Shown: positions 24,824 through 33,525 of the stretch, piece after piece | Position numbering within the stretch: position 1 is the stretch's first letter | How the letters are laid out: each line of letters begins with the position of its first letter | NCBI RefSeq assembly: GCF_014636635.1 | Contig: NZ_BMEO01000003.1 | Coordinates: forward strand, 186,001-250,000 | From: Marinicella pacifica | GTDB taxonomy: Bacteria > Pseudomonadota > Gammaproteobacteria > Xanthomonadales > Marinicellaceae | Reading direction: 5' to 3' | Length of the DNA stretch: 64,000 nucleotides | Notes under the pieces: generated by a model | What the model was told of the DNA's origin: nothing | The model's database searches: none | What the model saw: the letters and a program-made list of their open reading frames with translations, nothing else | Position numbers and translations under genes: made by a program

Positions 24824-25327
24824 ATGCGCCCTTCTTATTCACTTAAATATAAATTGGCCTCTTTATTTGTTCTGATGTTTTGTTGTGCGCATGTGCAGGC
24901 AGCAACTTTTTACCTGATTCGACATGCCGAAAAACAAACCGGCGACGACCCGAGCCTGACCCAAGCGGGACATGAGCGCGCTCATCGAATCGCGAATCTG
25001 TTAGCGCAGGCCCATATCAAAAAGATTTATTCAACAGACTACCGCAGAACACAACAAACGGCATCACCTCTGGCTCAAAAGTTGGCGGTTCCTATCACCA
25101 CATATAATCCGAAAAATTTACAGCAATTGGCCAAAAAATTGCGGCAATCAAAAGAAAATGTCGTTATTTTCGGCCACAGCAACACCACACCTCAATTAGT
25201 GAGATTGCTTTCGGGACAAGCGATACCGGATATGGATGAAAGCACCTATCATCTCATCTATCAGGTCATCACCTTCCCCGAGTCCAAAAATAATAAAACC
25301 GCGGTCAATGTTTTAAGCAGTCAATAA
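24824..25327 (+). CDS. exported histidine phosphatase (phosphoglycerate mutase-like, SixA-type)
   Basis: A 167-residue protein with a signal peptide (LASLFVLMFCCAHVQA) and the catalytic RHG-like motif as LIRHAEK (~31-37). The second conserved histidine is in VVIFGHSNTTPQ and the supporting arginine in YSTDYRRTQQTA. The short histidine-phosphatase fold is clear. The signal peptide suggests a periplasmic enzyme, so a SixA role in dephosphorylating the cytoplasmic phosphorelay is unlikely; an unknown phosphoester is more probable. It stands alone, divergent from tetR across 110 bases that hold the operator. Confidence 0.87.
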   Translation: MRPSYSLKYKLASLFVLMFCCAHVQAATFYLIRHAEKQTGDDPSLTQAGHERAHRIANLLAQAHIKKIYSTDYRRTQQTASPLAQKLAVPITTYNPKNLQQLAKKLRQSKENVVIFGHSNTTPQLVRLLSGQAIPDMDESTYHLIYQVITFPESKNNKTAVNVLSSQ

Positions 25328-25350
25328 TACACGGGTTGGAAACTATGCCA

Positions 25351-25468
25351 TTGTGGTGAATATTAAATGGATAACCACAAAGCCCACAAAGGTTGCACAA
25401 AGAACACAATGTCATATTTATGGTGACAGTTCTTGATGACCTCTGCGAGTCCTTTGTGTTCTCTGTGG
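25351..25468. repeat. flanking direct repeat, left copy (CTTTGTG family)
   Basis: About 118 bases running from TTGTGGTGAATATTAAATGG to CTTTGTGTTCTCTGTGG. It matches 27807-27925 in the same orientation and length with scattered differences. It also contains an inner inverted repeat: AACCACAAAG... near 25373 against CTTTGTG...TGTGG near 25452-25468, the layout of the AACCACAAAG-type repeats seen in many environmental bacteria. Confidence 0.75.
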
Positions 25469-25564
25469 AAAGCTATTTGAAAAAGAATCGGATGCCTGTC
25501 CCAGATTTGGCACTCTGTGGAAAGCTATTTGAAAAAGAATCGGATGCCTGTCCCAGATTTGGCA
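25461..25564. repeat. 52-bp perfect tandem duplication
   Basis: CTCTGTGGAAAGCTATTTG begins at 25461 and again at 25513; the two 52-base units (25461-25512, 25513-25564) are identical. They create a spurious open frame of ~75 codons at 25393-25620, which has no other coding signs. The perfect identity suggests a very recent event. Confidence 0.9.
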
Positions 25565-25607
25565 CCATACAAAAAATAATGCATAAAAATAATCAAGCAA
25601 TAAACGT

Positions 25608-27722
25608 ATGGTGGTATTAATATGTCAATATCCATACTTTGAAGAAATTAGCAAGTTGAGTTCAAATCATAATAAAGTTAATAATCTGCCAAGCAATAAA
25701 CCTGTCATCATTAGCCGGTTGGTGTTGCTATTAAGTCTGGTGTTTTGTTTTATTACTGGTCTTAGCCATGCCACTCGCTATCGTCACCTGAGTATGGGGG
25801 AATATAGTCAATTGGCTGAATTGATTGTGATTGGTGATACATATAAAGATAAAAATGATCAATATATTAAAATCACCCAGGTACTAAAAGGTGATAAGTC
25901 ATTTCGGCATAAAACCATTTCATTAACCAATAAGCATTTAGATAGACCCAATAGAATAACAGTGGCCGGTTCCTATCGATTTCCACCGATAGGTGAAAAG
26001 AATGTGGCTGTTTTATTCAGTGAAGATTGGCAAAACAGGCGTGTCTTTGACATGTTTGTTTATAGTTATACCGATAAAGATGACATACGAAATTTAAAAA
26101 AAATGTTAGCTATAATTGATGTAGATAATGAAAGCAGAAGATTAAAAAAACTCATGAAGTTTGCTTTACAAGAACCGTTATCGAATTCAGCTATGCGGGA
26201 ACAATTTGTAACAGAAATAGCTTACCTTGAAGATCCCAAAAGCTTTCCTGTGGTGCTTGCGTATTTTGAACAGGTATTGATGCAGCATGAAAAATTTTTA
26301 CAGAAGACATCATCTTCAGAAGCCAAAAGTTTAGCTGAAGAATATTTATATGATTTGATGCGCGCAATCAATGAAACCGCTGATTTGCGGGCAGTCCCTT
26401 TTTTTGTGTCTGCCTTAGATTCAAATTCTGAAGAAGTTCGCAATACAGCAGCCCATGCCCTATATTTCACGTATCCGGGTGCTCCTGGTGTGACAGAAGC
26501 TTTTATCCGTTTTAAAGATACCCAAGGTGTTCATGAATTTGCCGCTCAATACTTAGCATTAAGATTTGACTACAAGGATTCTAATCCATTGGCAGAACAT
26601 CCCTTGTACATAGCAAATAAATTAATAGAACAAGGAAAATTACAAGCAGCAAGAAGGATTTATCACCAACAGTTAGTTTTAAATGAAGCCACATTGTCTG
26701 ATAAATTATTCACGGCTCAAGCACTGTTGAACATTTCCAATGAAGGAGATAAGGGCTATTTGGTTCAACATCTGCTACCGGAAATAGACGCCATGCTGAT
26801 GACTGAAAAAAATTACTTCCCCAACTTGGACAGAGTGATTGATATTCTGACTGAAATTCCTAATCAAGCCAGATTACCTGCTGTTCTTAGAATTTTGGAA
26901 TTAAAAATAAACCAAAATCAAAAAGCTTTTATTAAAGCAGTTTTTGTCGTTGCCACCATGGGGGATTCCGCTATTCGACAAGCTGAGTCTATTATTTTAA
27001 ACAGGCTCAGCAATATTAAATACAAAGGAAAAATTTACGGCTGTTGTCAAGATTTGCACTTATTATTGGCTCTTATGTGGTTGAACCCTGATCAGGTAGC
27101 TCAGCCCCATGCGGAGATATTTTCGGATGAACTTTATAATCATGTCAGACCTTTTTCATCTGTCAGCACTGTTGATGATGAAGCGAAGTTTTTAGCAACA
27201 CAATTTAAAGACATTAATGATGTCAATCCCATTGTGAAGTTATGGCTTATTCAGCGCATAACTTTTTTAAAAGATGAACAGGCTTTACCGTTGTTACTGA
27301 AATTATTAACGGCAGATAGCAACCATGATTATCAGATTCATAAAGCCCTTATGGCTATCGGTGGAGAATCCACCCAAAACGCTATGGTGTCTTTATTTTC
27401 TGACCCACGAAAATGGGTAAGAACAACGGCAATCAAAGTCTATGCTAAATTAGCCGGTGAGAAGATTCTGCCTTATTTGCGAAAAATGATAACGGATGAA
27501 AATTATGGTGACAAACATGAGGCACTTACCTACTTATATTATTACGGCACACCAGAAGATTTACCTTACCTGAATATAAATTGTGATTTTTGGCAGACCA
27601 ACAATGATTTACACGACTGGGCATGTCGTGCGAGATATGGCATTTGGGACCGACATGATTATGATCTCAACGGACCCATTAAAAAAGTCAGTGGACTTCC
27701 GATAATGTCGCGTGGGAAGTGA
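25608..27722 (+). CDS. exported HEAT-like repeat protein, function unknown
   Basis: A protein of up to 704 residues. A hydrophobic segment (RLVLLLSLVFCFITGLSHA, ~36-54) acts as signal or anchor, but with 35 residues before it; the ATG at 25608 is the only ATG ahead of it, so an alternative start is possible. A compact part of ~120 residues (LAELIVIGDTYKDK, ITQVLKGDK) comes first, then helical pairs with HEAT character, for example ADLRAVPFFVSALDSNSEEVR near 260 and DEQALPLLLKLLTADS near 560. Two late WACRARYGIWDR-like aromatics close it. The gene looks clearly richer in A+T than its neighbours and lies between two direct repeats, so acquisition by transfer is plausible. Binding partner unknown. 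Confidence 0.8.
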   Translation: MVVLICQYPYFEEISKLSSNHNKVNNLPSNKPVIISRLVLLLSLVFCFITGLSHATRYRHLSMGEYSQLAELIVIGDTYKDKNDQYIKITQVLKGDKSFRHKTISLTNKHLDRPNRITVAGSYRFPPIGEKNVAVLFSEDWQNRRVFDMFVYSYTDKDDIRNLKKMLAIIDVDNESRRLKKLMKFALQEPLSNSAMREQFVTEIAYLEDPKSFPVVLAYFEQVLMQHEKFLQKTSSSEAKSLAEEYLYDLMRAINETADLRAVPFFVSALDSNSEEVRNTAAHALYFTYPGAPGVTEAFIRFKDTQGVHEFAAQYLALRFDYKDSNPLAEHPLYIANKLIEQGKLQAARRIYHQQLVLNEATLSDKLFTAQALLNISNEGDKGYLVQHLLPEIDAMLMTEKNYFPNLDRVIDILTEIPNQARLPAVLRILELKINQNQKAFIKAVFVVATMGDSAIRQAESIILNRLSNIKYKGKIYGCCQDLHLLLALMWLNPDQVAQPHAEIFSDELYNHVRPFSSVSTVDDEAKFLATQFKDINDVNPIVKLWLIQRITFLKDEQALPLLLKLLTADSNHDYQIHKALMAIGGESTQNAMVSLFSDPRKWVRTTAIKVYAKLAGEKILPYLRKMITDENYGDKHEALTYLYYYGTPEDLPYLNINCDFWQTNNDLHDWACRARYGIWDRHDYDLNGPIKKVSGLPIMSRGK

Positions 27723-27806
27723 TTAAATCATAATAAATCGTTAACTTGTTCCAGTTGAGTTAAATATTACAAGCAAGCTTGTTTAAGCTCTGTGGTCTCT
27801 GTGTCT

Positions 27807-27925
27807 TTGTGGTGAATATTAAATTGATAACCACAATGACCACAAGGGATGCTCATAGAACGCTAAGTCATATTTCTATGCTCTATTTCTATGTGACCTC
27901 TGTATGTTCTTTGTGTTCTCAGTGG
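27807..27925. repeat. flanking direct repeat, right copy (CTTTGTG family)
   Basis: About 119 bases beginning TTGTGGTGAATATTAAATTG and ending CTTTGTGTTCTCAGTGG, homologous to 25351-25468. With that copy it brackets the HEAT-like gene. A further partial arm precedes it at 27788-27806 (CTCTGTGGTCTCTGTGTC). Confidence 0.75.
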
Positions 27926-27980
27926 TTAACATTGATTTAAACAGTCTTTCAAGGTCGTCATGATGGATATTTTTAGATTA

Positions 27981-28355
27981 TCAGCGTTTTCTTTTAAGTT
28001 TTTGGATTTCGCGGCGGTCTTTTTTGGAGGGGCGGCCTTCGGGTTTGGGGGTGGAGTGGTATTCGAGTTTGCTGAGCAGTTGTTTATCTTGGCGGGCTTG
28101 TTGACTGGCTTCGGTTTCTTCATAGAGGGTTTGGGCGACTTTGGCGGGGCCCCGGTTTTCGGATAATTCAAGGACATCAACCACCCATTTTAACTGGTCT
28201 TTTTTGATTTCGATTTGATCGCCGACTTCGATACATCTGGCGGGTTTGCAGCGCTGGCCGTTGACTTTGACTTTGCCTTGTTCTATTTTTTTCTTGGCCA
28301 AAGAGCGGGTTTTGTAAAACCGGGCGGCCCACAGCCATTTGTCTATTCTCACCAT
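27981..28355 (-). CDS. hslR: ribosome-associated heat shock protein Hsp15
   Basis: A 124-residue S4-domain protein (E. coli Hsp15 is 133). The S4 RNA-binding fold spans about residues 2-60, starting MVRIDKWLWAARFYKTRSLA and running through KVKVNGQRCKPARCIEVGDQ; the C terminus is very basic (KKDRREIQKLKRKR). Hsp15 binds free 50S subunits that still carry a peptidyl-tRNA on aborted nascent chains and helps recycle them. The start codon shares the base at 28355 with the stop of the ThrE-type gene, so both are read together. The heat-shock promoter, if any, would lie upstream of that gene. Confidence 0.94.
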   Translation of the reverse strand: MVRIDKWLWAARFYKTRSLAKKKIEQGKVKVNGQRCKPARCIEVGDQIEIKKDQLKWVVDVLELSENRGPAKVAQTLYEETEASQQARQDKQLLSKLEYHSTPKPEGRPSKKDRREIQKLKRKR

Positions 28356-29578
28356 TATAAATCCTTTTTCGGTGGAACAAATAAGTTGCCCGCCAGCAGG
28401 CCGACTGAGATGGCGACGGCCACCAGGGCGGCACTGAAAGCGGCCTGAACGCCGGTGATGGTGTCGTGGGTGTACATGGCGGTGAGGGAGTTAAAGCCCA
28501 TGCTGCCCGGAACCAGTAAAATAATGCCCGGAATCTGCATCAGTGAGGCCGGGTTGTCGGTGATGCGTGAATAAACGTTTCCGGCGGTGGCAATCAACAC
28601 CGCAGTGGCCAGTGAAATAAAGGGTTGATCCAGCCACAATTTAAACAACTTGGATCCGGTATAGGCGAGGGCGATGGATAAAAATATCCAAAAAACATCG
28701 GCAAGACGGGCCTTAAAAATGACCGTAAAGGCCAGTGATGTGATGACAATCGCCAGATAGCGAAACCAGTCGGGTGTGGGTGTTGACTGGGTAAAGGCTT
28801 CATCTCCAAACAGGCGGTGACCAATGAGGTAACCCAAAGCCAGACCAAATGACAATAAGAATAACACGGTCACCGCTCCGGCCAGACGACCGCTACCGGA
28901 TACCAGATGGTCGGTGGACAGCTCACGCATGGCAATGGTGATGCCCAGACCCGGAATTAAAACAATTAACCCCGATAAAGCCACCAGAACATAGTTAATA
29001 CCTGAACTGTAATGGTGAATCATGATGGCGAGAATGCCCACAACCATTGCAGAAAAAGGCGCAACAACATGGGACAGGTGAAAATATTTATCGCCGGTAC
29101 GGGCAAATATTCCGGTGACAATACCCAAACAAAAAGCGGATAAGACATCCAGCCAGCCACCTGAAAATAAGGTGGAAAAACCCGCTCCGACGATACCGAA
29201 AGCCAAAACCACCAACCAGCCCGGATACTTGGACTCCTGGTCTTTGATGTGGCGGATGGTTTCGATGGCGGTGTCGATGTTAATGACGTTGTTTTCCAAA
29301 TCATTAATCACGCCATTAATGCGCTGCAGGGTGCCGAGATTGATTTGTCCCACTTTGGTCTTCACCATATAGGTGCGCTGTGCATCACCTTCCCCGATAC
29401 TGGCGATGATGGCGGTGGGAAACGCCACAAACTGACCTGAAAAATTAAATTTTTCTAAAATCACCTGCATATAGGCTTCCAGACGGTGTGACGGGGTTCC
29501 GGCTTCGGCGATGGCTTTGCTGATACTAATCAGCATGGCAGCTTGTTTTTGGCGAATTTTCCTTTTTTCGGAAACCAT
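28355..29578 (-). CDS. threonine/serine exporter family protein (ThrE/YjjP-YjjB fusion)
   Basis: A 407-residue membrane protein combining the DUF1212/YjjP half (about 1-260) and the YjjB half (about 270-407) that are separate proteins in E. coli. The N-terminal ~110 residues are cytoplasmic and include SISKAIAEAGTPSHRLEAYM, then about ten helices. The second half has the repeated PGIILLVPGSMGFNSL-type motif, matching LIVLIPGLGITIAMREL in the first half. Corynebacterium ThrE exports threonine and serine; in E. coli the pair exports succinate. Substrate is therefore open. It is the first gene of a pair with hslR and diverges from serC. Confidence 0.9.
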   Translation of the reverse strand: MVSEKRKIRQKQAAMLISISKAIAEAGTPSHRLEAYMQVILEKFNFSGQFVAFPTAIIASIGEGDAQRTYMVKTKVGQINLGTLQRINGVINDLENNVINIDTAIETIRHIKDQESKYPGWLVVLAFGIVGAGFSTLFSGGWLDVLSAFCLGIVTGIFARTGDKYFHLSHVVAPFSAMVVGILAIMIHHYSSGINYVLVALSGLIVLIPGLGITIAMRELSTDHLVSGSGRLAGAVTVLFLLSFGLALGYLIGHRLFGDEAFTQSTPTPDWFRYLAIVITSLAFTVIFKARLADVFWIFLSIALAYTGSKLFKLWLDQPFISLATAVLIATAGNVYSRITDNPASLMQIPGIILLVPGSMGFNSLTAMYTHDTITGVQAAFSAALVAVAISVGLLAGNLFVPPKKDL

Positions 29579-29703
29579 GATAAGAAAAAAATTAAAAGTA
29601 CTATATTAACCTGAATAGCGACTATCACCAATAAGCAGGCGTTAGATTTTGGTTTATTTGCCAAAAACCGCTACAATTCATGCTTTGAACAATTCTTGTG
29701 TCT

Positions 29704-30792
29704 ATGACAATCCATAATTTTTCCGCCGGCCCGGCGTCACTGCCCGCAGCGGTTAAACAACAACTGAAAAGTGAGCTGGATAACTGGCAGAATACCGGCA
29801 CTTCGGTGATGGAGGTCTCACACCGAAGTCCAGAGTTCAAAGCGCTGATGGCGGACAATGAAGCCTTATTGCGGTCTTTGCTGGGTATCAGTGATGAGTA
29901 TGCGGTGTTGTTGGTGCCCGGTGGTGCCCGATTACAATATGCCATGCTACCCATGAATTTGTCTGCACCGAATCGCAAAACGGTTTACCACGTGAATGGT
30001 TATTGGGGGTTTTTAGCCTATCAGGAAGCACAAAAATTTTCACAGGTTGTGACCACCACTGAACCGCCCAAAGCGCCCTATCAGCCACAACACAGTCTGG
30101 GTGACTATGATGCCGCTCAAATTGACACAGATGCCGATTATTTTCATTACACCAGCAACGAAACATTAGAAGGCATTCAGTGGCACACATTGCCTGACAG
30201 CAACGGCTTGCCGTTGTGTTGTGATATGACGTCGGATTTAATGACCCGTGAGGTTAATATAGACGATTACGGCATCATTTATGCCAGTGCCCAAAAGAAC
30301 CTCGGCATTGCGGGTTTAACCTTGGTGATTGTGCGCAAAGATTTCATCGGCCAACATGATAACAACATACCCACTTTGATGGATTATGCCACCTTTGAAC
30401 AACACAATTCAGCCTACAACACACCCCCCACCTTTGTGTGGTATGTGATGTATTTGGTGTTGCAATGGTATCAACAACAAGGTGGAATTCAGGTCATGCA
30501 AATACGCAACCGGGCCAAAGCCCAAAAACTCTATGATTTCATTGATAACAGTACATTTTATTCAAATCGTGTCGCGCCGGGCATCCGCTCTGAAGTCAAT
30601 GTGCCTTTTTGGCTGGCGGACGACGGTTTGAATGAGCAATTTTTAAGGGAAAGCAGTGCCGCCGGACTAAAAGCGCTGAAGGGCCATAAAGCCGTGGGCG
30701 GTATGCGTGCCAGCATTTATAACGCGGTACCAATGCAAGCGGTGGACGCACTGATTGAATTTATGCGCAATTTTGAGAAACAACATGCTTAA
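29704..30792 (+). CDS. serC: phosphoserine aminotransferase SerC
   Basis: A 362-residue class V aminotransferase, the normal length. The start FSAGPASLP (~6-14) is the family signature, and PLP is held by Lys198 in SAQKNLGIAG. It makes phosphoserine from 3-phosphohydroxypyruvate and also serves pyridoxal phosphate synthesis. I place the start at ATG 29704; a GTG two codons upstream is less likely. TACAAT at ~29672 is a probable -10. The stop overlaps the next ATG (8 bases). Being divergent from a ThrE-type exporter places serine synthesis next to a possible serine exporter. Confidence 0.96.
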   Translation: MTIHNFSAGPASLPAAVKQQLKSELDNWQNTGTSVMEVSHRSPEFKALMADNEALLRSLLGISDEYAVLLVPGGARLQYAMLPMNLSAPNRKTVYHVNGYWGFLAYQEAQKFSQVVTTTEPPKAPYQPQHSLGDYDAAQIDTDADYFHYTSNETLEGIQWHTLPDSNGLPLCCDMTSDLMTREVNIDDYGIIYASAQKNLGIAGLTLVIVRKDFIGQHDNNIPTLMDYATFEQHNSAYNTPPTFVWYVMYLVLQWYQQQGGIQVMQIRNRAKAQKLYDFIDNSTFYSNRVAPGIRSEVNVPFWLADDGLNEQFLRESSAAGLKALKGHKAVGGMRASIYNAVPMQAVDALIEFMRNFEKQHA

Positions 30793-31618
30793 GATCGGTC
30801 AAACCAATCATTTAACCATTCAAAAACTGATGACAACCGGTGCCAAATTGGTTACCGATCGCCAAGACACTCTGTTTTTACCGGCCAAGTTTGTGACCGA
30901 ATCCATGAACGAGGGCGATAACATTTCGGTATTTATTTATTTAGACAAGGATGACCAACCGGTGGCCACCACCGAACAACCCTTGGTTCAAGTAGGTCAG
31001 TGCGCGTTTTTAAAGGTGGTGGATGTGAATAAAACCGGTGCCTTTCTGGACTGGGGCTTACCGAAAGATTTATTACTGCCTTATGCGGAGCAAAAACGCC
31101 GTTTACAACCGGGTAACAAGCAGGGCGTTTATGTCTATCTCGACAAAGCCTCCAATCGGATCACCGCCACCAGTCGCTTAAATAAGTTTATTCCTGAAAT
31201 AAATGGCCCGTTTAAAGGCGGTGAACAGGTTGAGTTGTTTTTCTGGGGTAAAACTGAATTGGGCTTTAAGGCGGTGATAAATAACCGGTATTTAGGCTTA
31301 TTGCACCATCAGGATGATTATGAAAGTGTACGGGTGGGTGAAAAACGCAGCGGTTATATTAAATCCATCAGTCCTGAAGGGAAAATTAATCTGGCTTTGC
31401 ATTTGCCGAACAAGGCCCAATTGGGTGATCTGGCCGAACAAATTTATGCGGATTTAAAAGCCCGGGGGGGTGAGTCTGATTTAACCGATAAAAGCAATCC
31501 CGAAGCGATCAAAGCCAAATGGCAGGTCAGCAAAGGCAGTTACAAAAAAGCCCTGGGCAAACTGTATAAGCAACGCAAAATCAGTCTGGCGGCGGATAAA
31601 ATCAAACTGATCGATTAA
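30785..31618 (+). CDS. S1-domain RNA-binding protein, CvfB/YitL family
   Basis: A 277-residue protein starting MLKIGQTNHLTIQKLMTTG at the ATG at 30785, overlapping serC. It has the CvfB order: N-terminal S1-like domain with DTLFLPAKFV, a second with FLKVVDVNKTGAFLDWGLPKDLLLPYAEQ (~75-105), a third with YESVRVGEKRSGYIKSISPEGKINLAL, and a C-terminal winged helix (KGSYKKALGKLYKQRKISL). In Staphylococcus CvfB controls virulence genes; in proteobacteria its RNA targets are unknown. Coupling to serC is positional and its 3' end overlaps convergent nnrS-like gene by 17 bases. Confidence 0.9.
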   Translation: MLKIGQTNHLTIQKLMTTGAKLVTDRQDTLFLPAKFVTESMNEGDNISVFIYLDKDDQPVATTEQPLVQVGQCAFLKVVDVNKTGAFLDWGLPKDLLLPYAEQKRRLQPGNKQGVYVYLDKASNRITATSRLNKFIPEINGPFKGGEQVELFFWGKTELGFKAVINNRYLGLLHHQDDYESVRVGEKRSGYIKSISPEGKINLALHLPNKAQLGDLAEQIYADLKARGGESDLTDKSNPEAIKAKWQVSKGSYKKALGKLYKQRKISLAADKIKLID

Positions 31619-32717
31619 GCCGTCGTTTTGTGACGACCCATTGGATTAAAACCCACAGATAAGCCAGTGACCAGGCACTGACCGCAGCGATTAAATACGC
31701 ATTACGCTGGCTTGAATAGTCGGCAGCCACGCGTGACAGCACCGCAGCAATAAGCAACAACACGGGGGGGTAAAATATGATGGCCGGAACGTGCCGTTTT
31801 GGCATCAGGTATTTGAGTATCACCATCGATGACAAGGTACCGATGGCACCCATGGTAATCACATGCATAAAGGCCGGTTGATAGTGGCCCGTGCTCAATG
31901 CATAAGCCAGCAGTATACAACCGCAGATTAGCCACAGATAGCCTAAACTTAAGCCCATTAAATCACTGCGATACCAACAGAGCCAAAACTGCCAACGCAG
32001 CAGTCGCAACAACAGCAGGCCGGCCAATAACAACAACACAACCGCCGCGATGCGGTGGGTTTGCGGATGCAACAATAACAGGGAAGCCAGAGGTGGTAAG
32101 ATTAAAATAAGGGCTTCAATCCGCGGTTGTACCCGCGCGAGTAAAATATAATTTTGTTGCTGTAATTCGCCGGCAAAAGCCGGTGCCAACATGCGCCCGG
32201 CGATAAAGGCCATCAGCATAATCAGCAACACCAACAGGCTTTGCATCAGATTTTGCGGACTGATTGGCCAGTGGGTCATTGACAACAATAACCAACCCAG
32301 AGGAAAGCAAAATAAGGCCACCAATAAGGGTGCAATCACTTTATTGCGCCATTTTTTCGCCACCAGATAACGTGGTGCGATATGGCGCACCACCCACAGG
32401 GCAAACAGTACCGTCAATAACGCGGTAATAAGTGTGCCGGGTGCCATCACAAACGCCACCCGGGCGGTCAGCCACAGTAACAGCATCAGCCGCATTTTAA
32501 CAGCTGTTTGTTTGCCTAAGGTGTAGCCGCAGATTAAGGCCAGTACAAAACCAAAAAACATTTCATGGGCATGACCCAGACCGATTAAGGCGTGGCCCCA
32601 GGGCGTCCAACCCATGCGTGTGGTTTGCGAAAGTACCGACAACACAATGGCAGCCAGACAGGCTGCGGGGAAAAACACATCCTGAGATTTAATTAGTTGT
32701 GGTTTGGCTTTCATCAT
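31602..32717 (-). CDS. nnrS: NnrS family heme-copper membrane protein
   Basis: A 371-residue protein with about twelve helices. The N-terminal region has GHALIGLGHAHEMFFGFVLALICGYTL, where the HEM motif after the histidines is characteristic of NnrS. Rhodobacter NnrS contains heme and copper and protects against nitric oxide. No denitrification gene or NnrR-type regulator is nearby, so a protective rather than respiratory role is likely. The arginine-tryptophan-rich loop VQWVVTKRRLNRSV ends the protein. The gene diverges from ybaN. Confidence 0.88.
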   Translation of the reverse strand: MMKAKPQLIKSQDVFFPAACLAAIVLSVLSQTTRMGWTPWGHALIGLGHAHEMFFGFVLALICGYTLGKQTAVKMRLMLLLWLTARVAFVMAPGTLITALLTVLFALWVVRHIAPRYLVAKKWRNKVIAPLLVALFCFPLGWLLLSMTHWPISPQNLMQSLLVLLIMLMAFIAGRMLAPAFAGELQQQNYILLARVQPRIEALILILPPLASLLLLHPQTHRIAAVVLLLLAGLLLLRLLRWQFWLCWYRSDLMGLSLGYLWLICGCILLAYALSTGHYQPAFMHVITMGAIGTLSSMVILKYLMPKRHVPAIIFYPPVLLLIAAVLSRVAADYSSQRNAYLIAAVSAWSLAYLWVLIQWVVTKRRLNRSV

Positions 32718-32797
32718 CCGCTGTCATGGCATTATCGGTTAAGTGGCGTATAATAGTTCGCCCGTAATCACTTTGCCATTATTGTCTGTCAACTGTC

Positions 32798-32857
32798 ATG
32801 ATTAAAACCAATAAACTTGATACCCATCAAATCATCTTGAGCGGCAGGAGGCAGTAA
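32798..32857 (+). CDS. possible 19-codon leader peptide ahead of ybaN
   Basis: ATG at 32798 opens MIKTNKLDTHQIILSGRRQ, and its TAA overlaps the ybaN start (TAATG, shared A at 32857). The ybaN Shine-Dalgarno (AGGAGG, 32846-32851) lies inside its last codons. Such overlap could couple ybaN translation to the leader. It vaguely recalls the front part of HemP, but is too short to call. No ribosome binding site of its own is obvious, so chance is quite possible. Confidence 0.25.
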   Translation: MIKTNKLDTHQIILSGRRQ

Positions 32858-33267
32858 TGAACCGGTTACCGCATGCCAAATGGGTTTACTGGTTGATCGC
32901 AGTGGTGGCGCTGGCTTTGGGTTTGATTGGTGTGGTGTTGCCGCTGTTACCGACCACACCTTTTTTGATTGTGGCTTTATGGGCCGCCGGTCGCTGTTCG
33001 CCCCGCCTGGCCCGGTGGCTTGAAAACCACCCCACAATGGGGCCGCTTTTGCGTAACTGGCGCGACCACCGCGCCATTCCCATCACCGCCAAAGTGTTGG
33101 CTTGTTTAATGATGGCGCTCAGTTTTGCGGTGGTCTGGTACCGTGGGGCTTCCACCACGGTACTCATCGTTGTTTTTATCGTGATTATCAGCCTGATGGC
33201 TTACATTCTCAGTAAGCCCAGCACCCATATAGGTTCCAATAATTCCCACAAACAACAGAAGAATTAA
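32857..33267 (+). CDS. ybaN: YbaN-like inner membrane protein (DUF454)
   Basis: A 136-residue protein with three or so helices and the DUF454 signature: VALALGLIGVVLPLLPTTPF, ALWAAGRCSPRLARWLENHP and a middle MGPLLRNWRDHRAIP. Function is not known; E. coli YbaN is an uncharacterised inner membrane protein. An AGGAGG six bases ahead supports the ATG at 32857. TATAAT at 32749-32754 is a possible -10 element. The adjacent nnrS-like gene is divergent. The 3' side leads into a MITE, so any terminator must lie within 70 bases. Confidence 0.9.
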   Translation: MNRLPHAKWVYWLIAVVALALGLIGVVLPLLPTTPFLIVALWAAGRCSPRLARWLENHPTMGPLLRNWRDHRAIPITAKVLACLMMALSFAVVWYRGASTTVLIVVFIVIISLMAYILSKPSTHIGSNNSHKQQKN

Positions 33268-33336
33268 GTGAGTGATTAACTTTATCGGTACAAGGGGTGC
33301 TGGGCAGGCCCAATAACCACACTGAATTAATTAATT

Positions 33337-33496
33337 GAGACCTCTGCATAAGTCTGGATCTTTGGAAAAAAGAATTGAAAAGCTAAAGTTCAAGGCAGGA
33401 AACGCGAGTAATAGCAGGGCTATTGATTAGTTTTCTAACGCAGAAATTTAGCTTTTCAAACTTTTTAACATGATTCACGACTTATGCAGAGGTCTC
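33337..33496. mobile_element. 160-bp MITE with 18-bp perfect terminal inverted repeats
   Basis: GAGACCTCTGCATAAGTC at 33337-33354 is exactly inverted at 33479-33496, and both ends are bordered by TAATT (33332-33336 and 33497-33501), a likely 5-base target-site duplication. The inside is also imperfectly palindromic: TTGAAAAGCTAAAG near 33375 pairs with CTTTTCAA-type sequence near 33450, and AATAGC/GCTATT sits at the centre. No transposase is encoded, so movement would need one supplied elsewhere. It lies between ybaN and an SDR gene without breaking either. Confidence 0.9.
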
Positions 33497-33525
33497 TAAT
33501 TCAAAAAAAAAAATTAGAGCCAAAC

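Noticed and set aside
25393-25620. 75-codon open frame across the 52-bp duplication
   Set aside because: It encodes the same ~17-residue segment twice because of the tandem repeat, has no ribosome site and no family likeness; it is a by-product of repeat DNA.
25351-27925. Composite transposon around the HEAT-like gene
   Set aside because: The flanking repeats encode no transposase, have no clear terminal inverted repeats of IS type and I see no target duplication; described as repeat-flanked gene instead.
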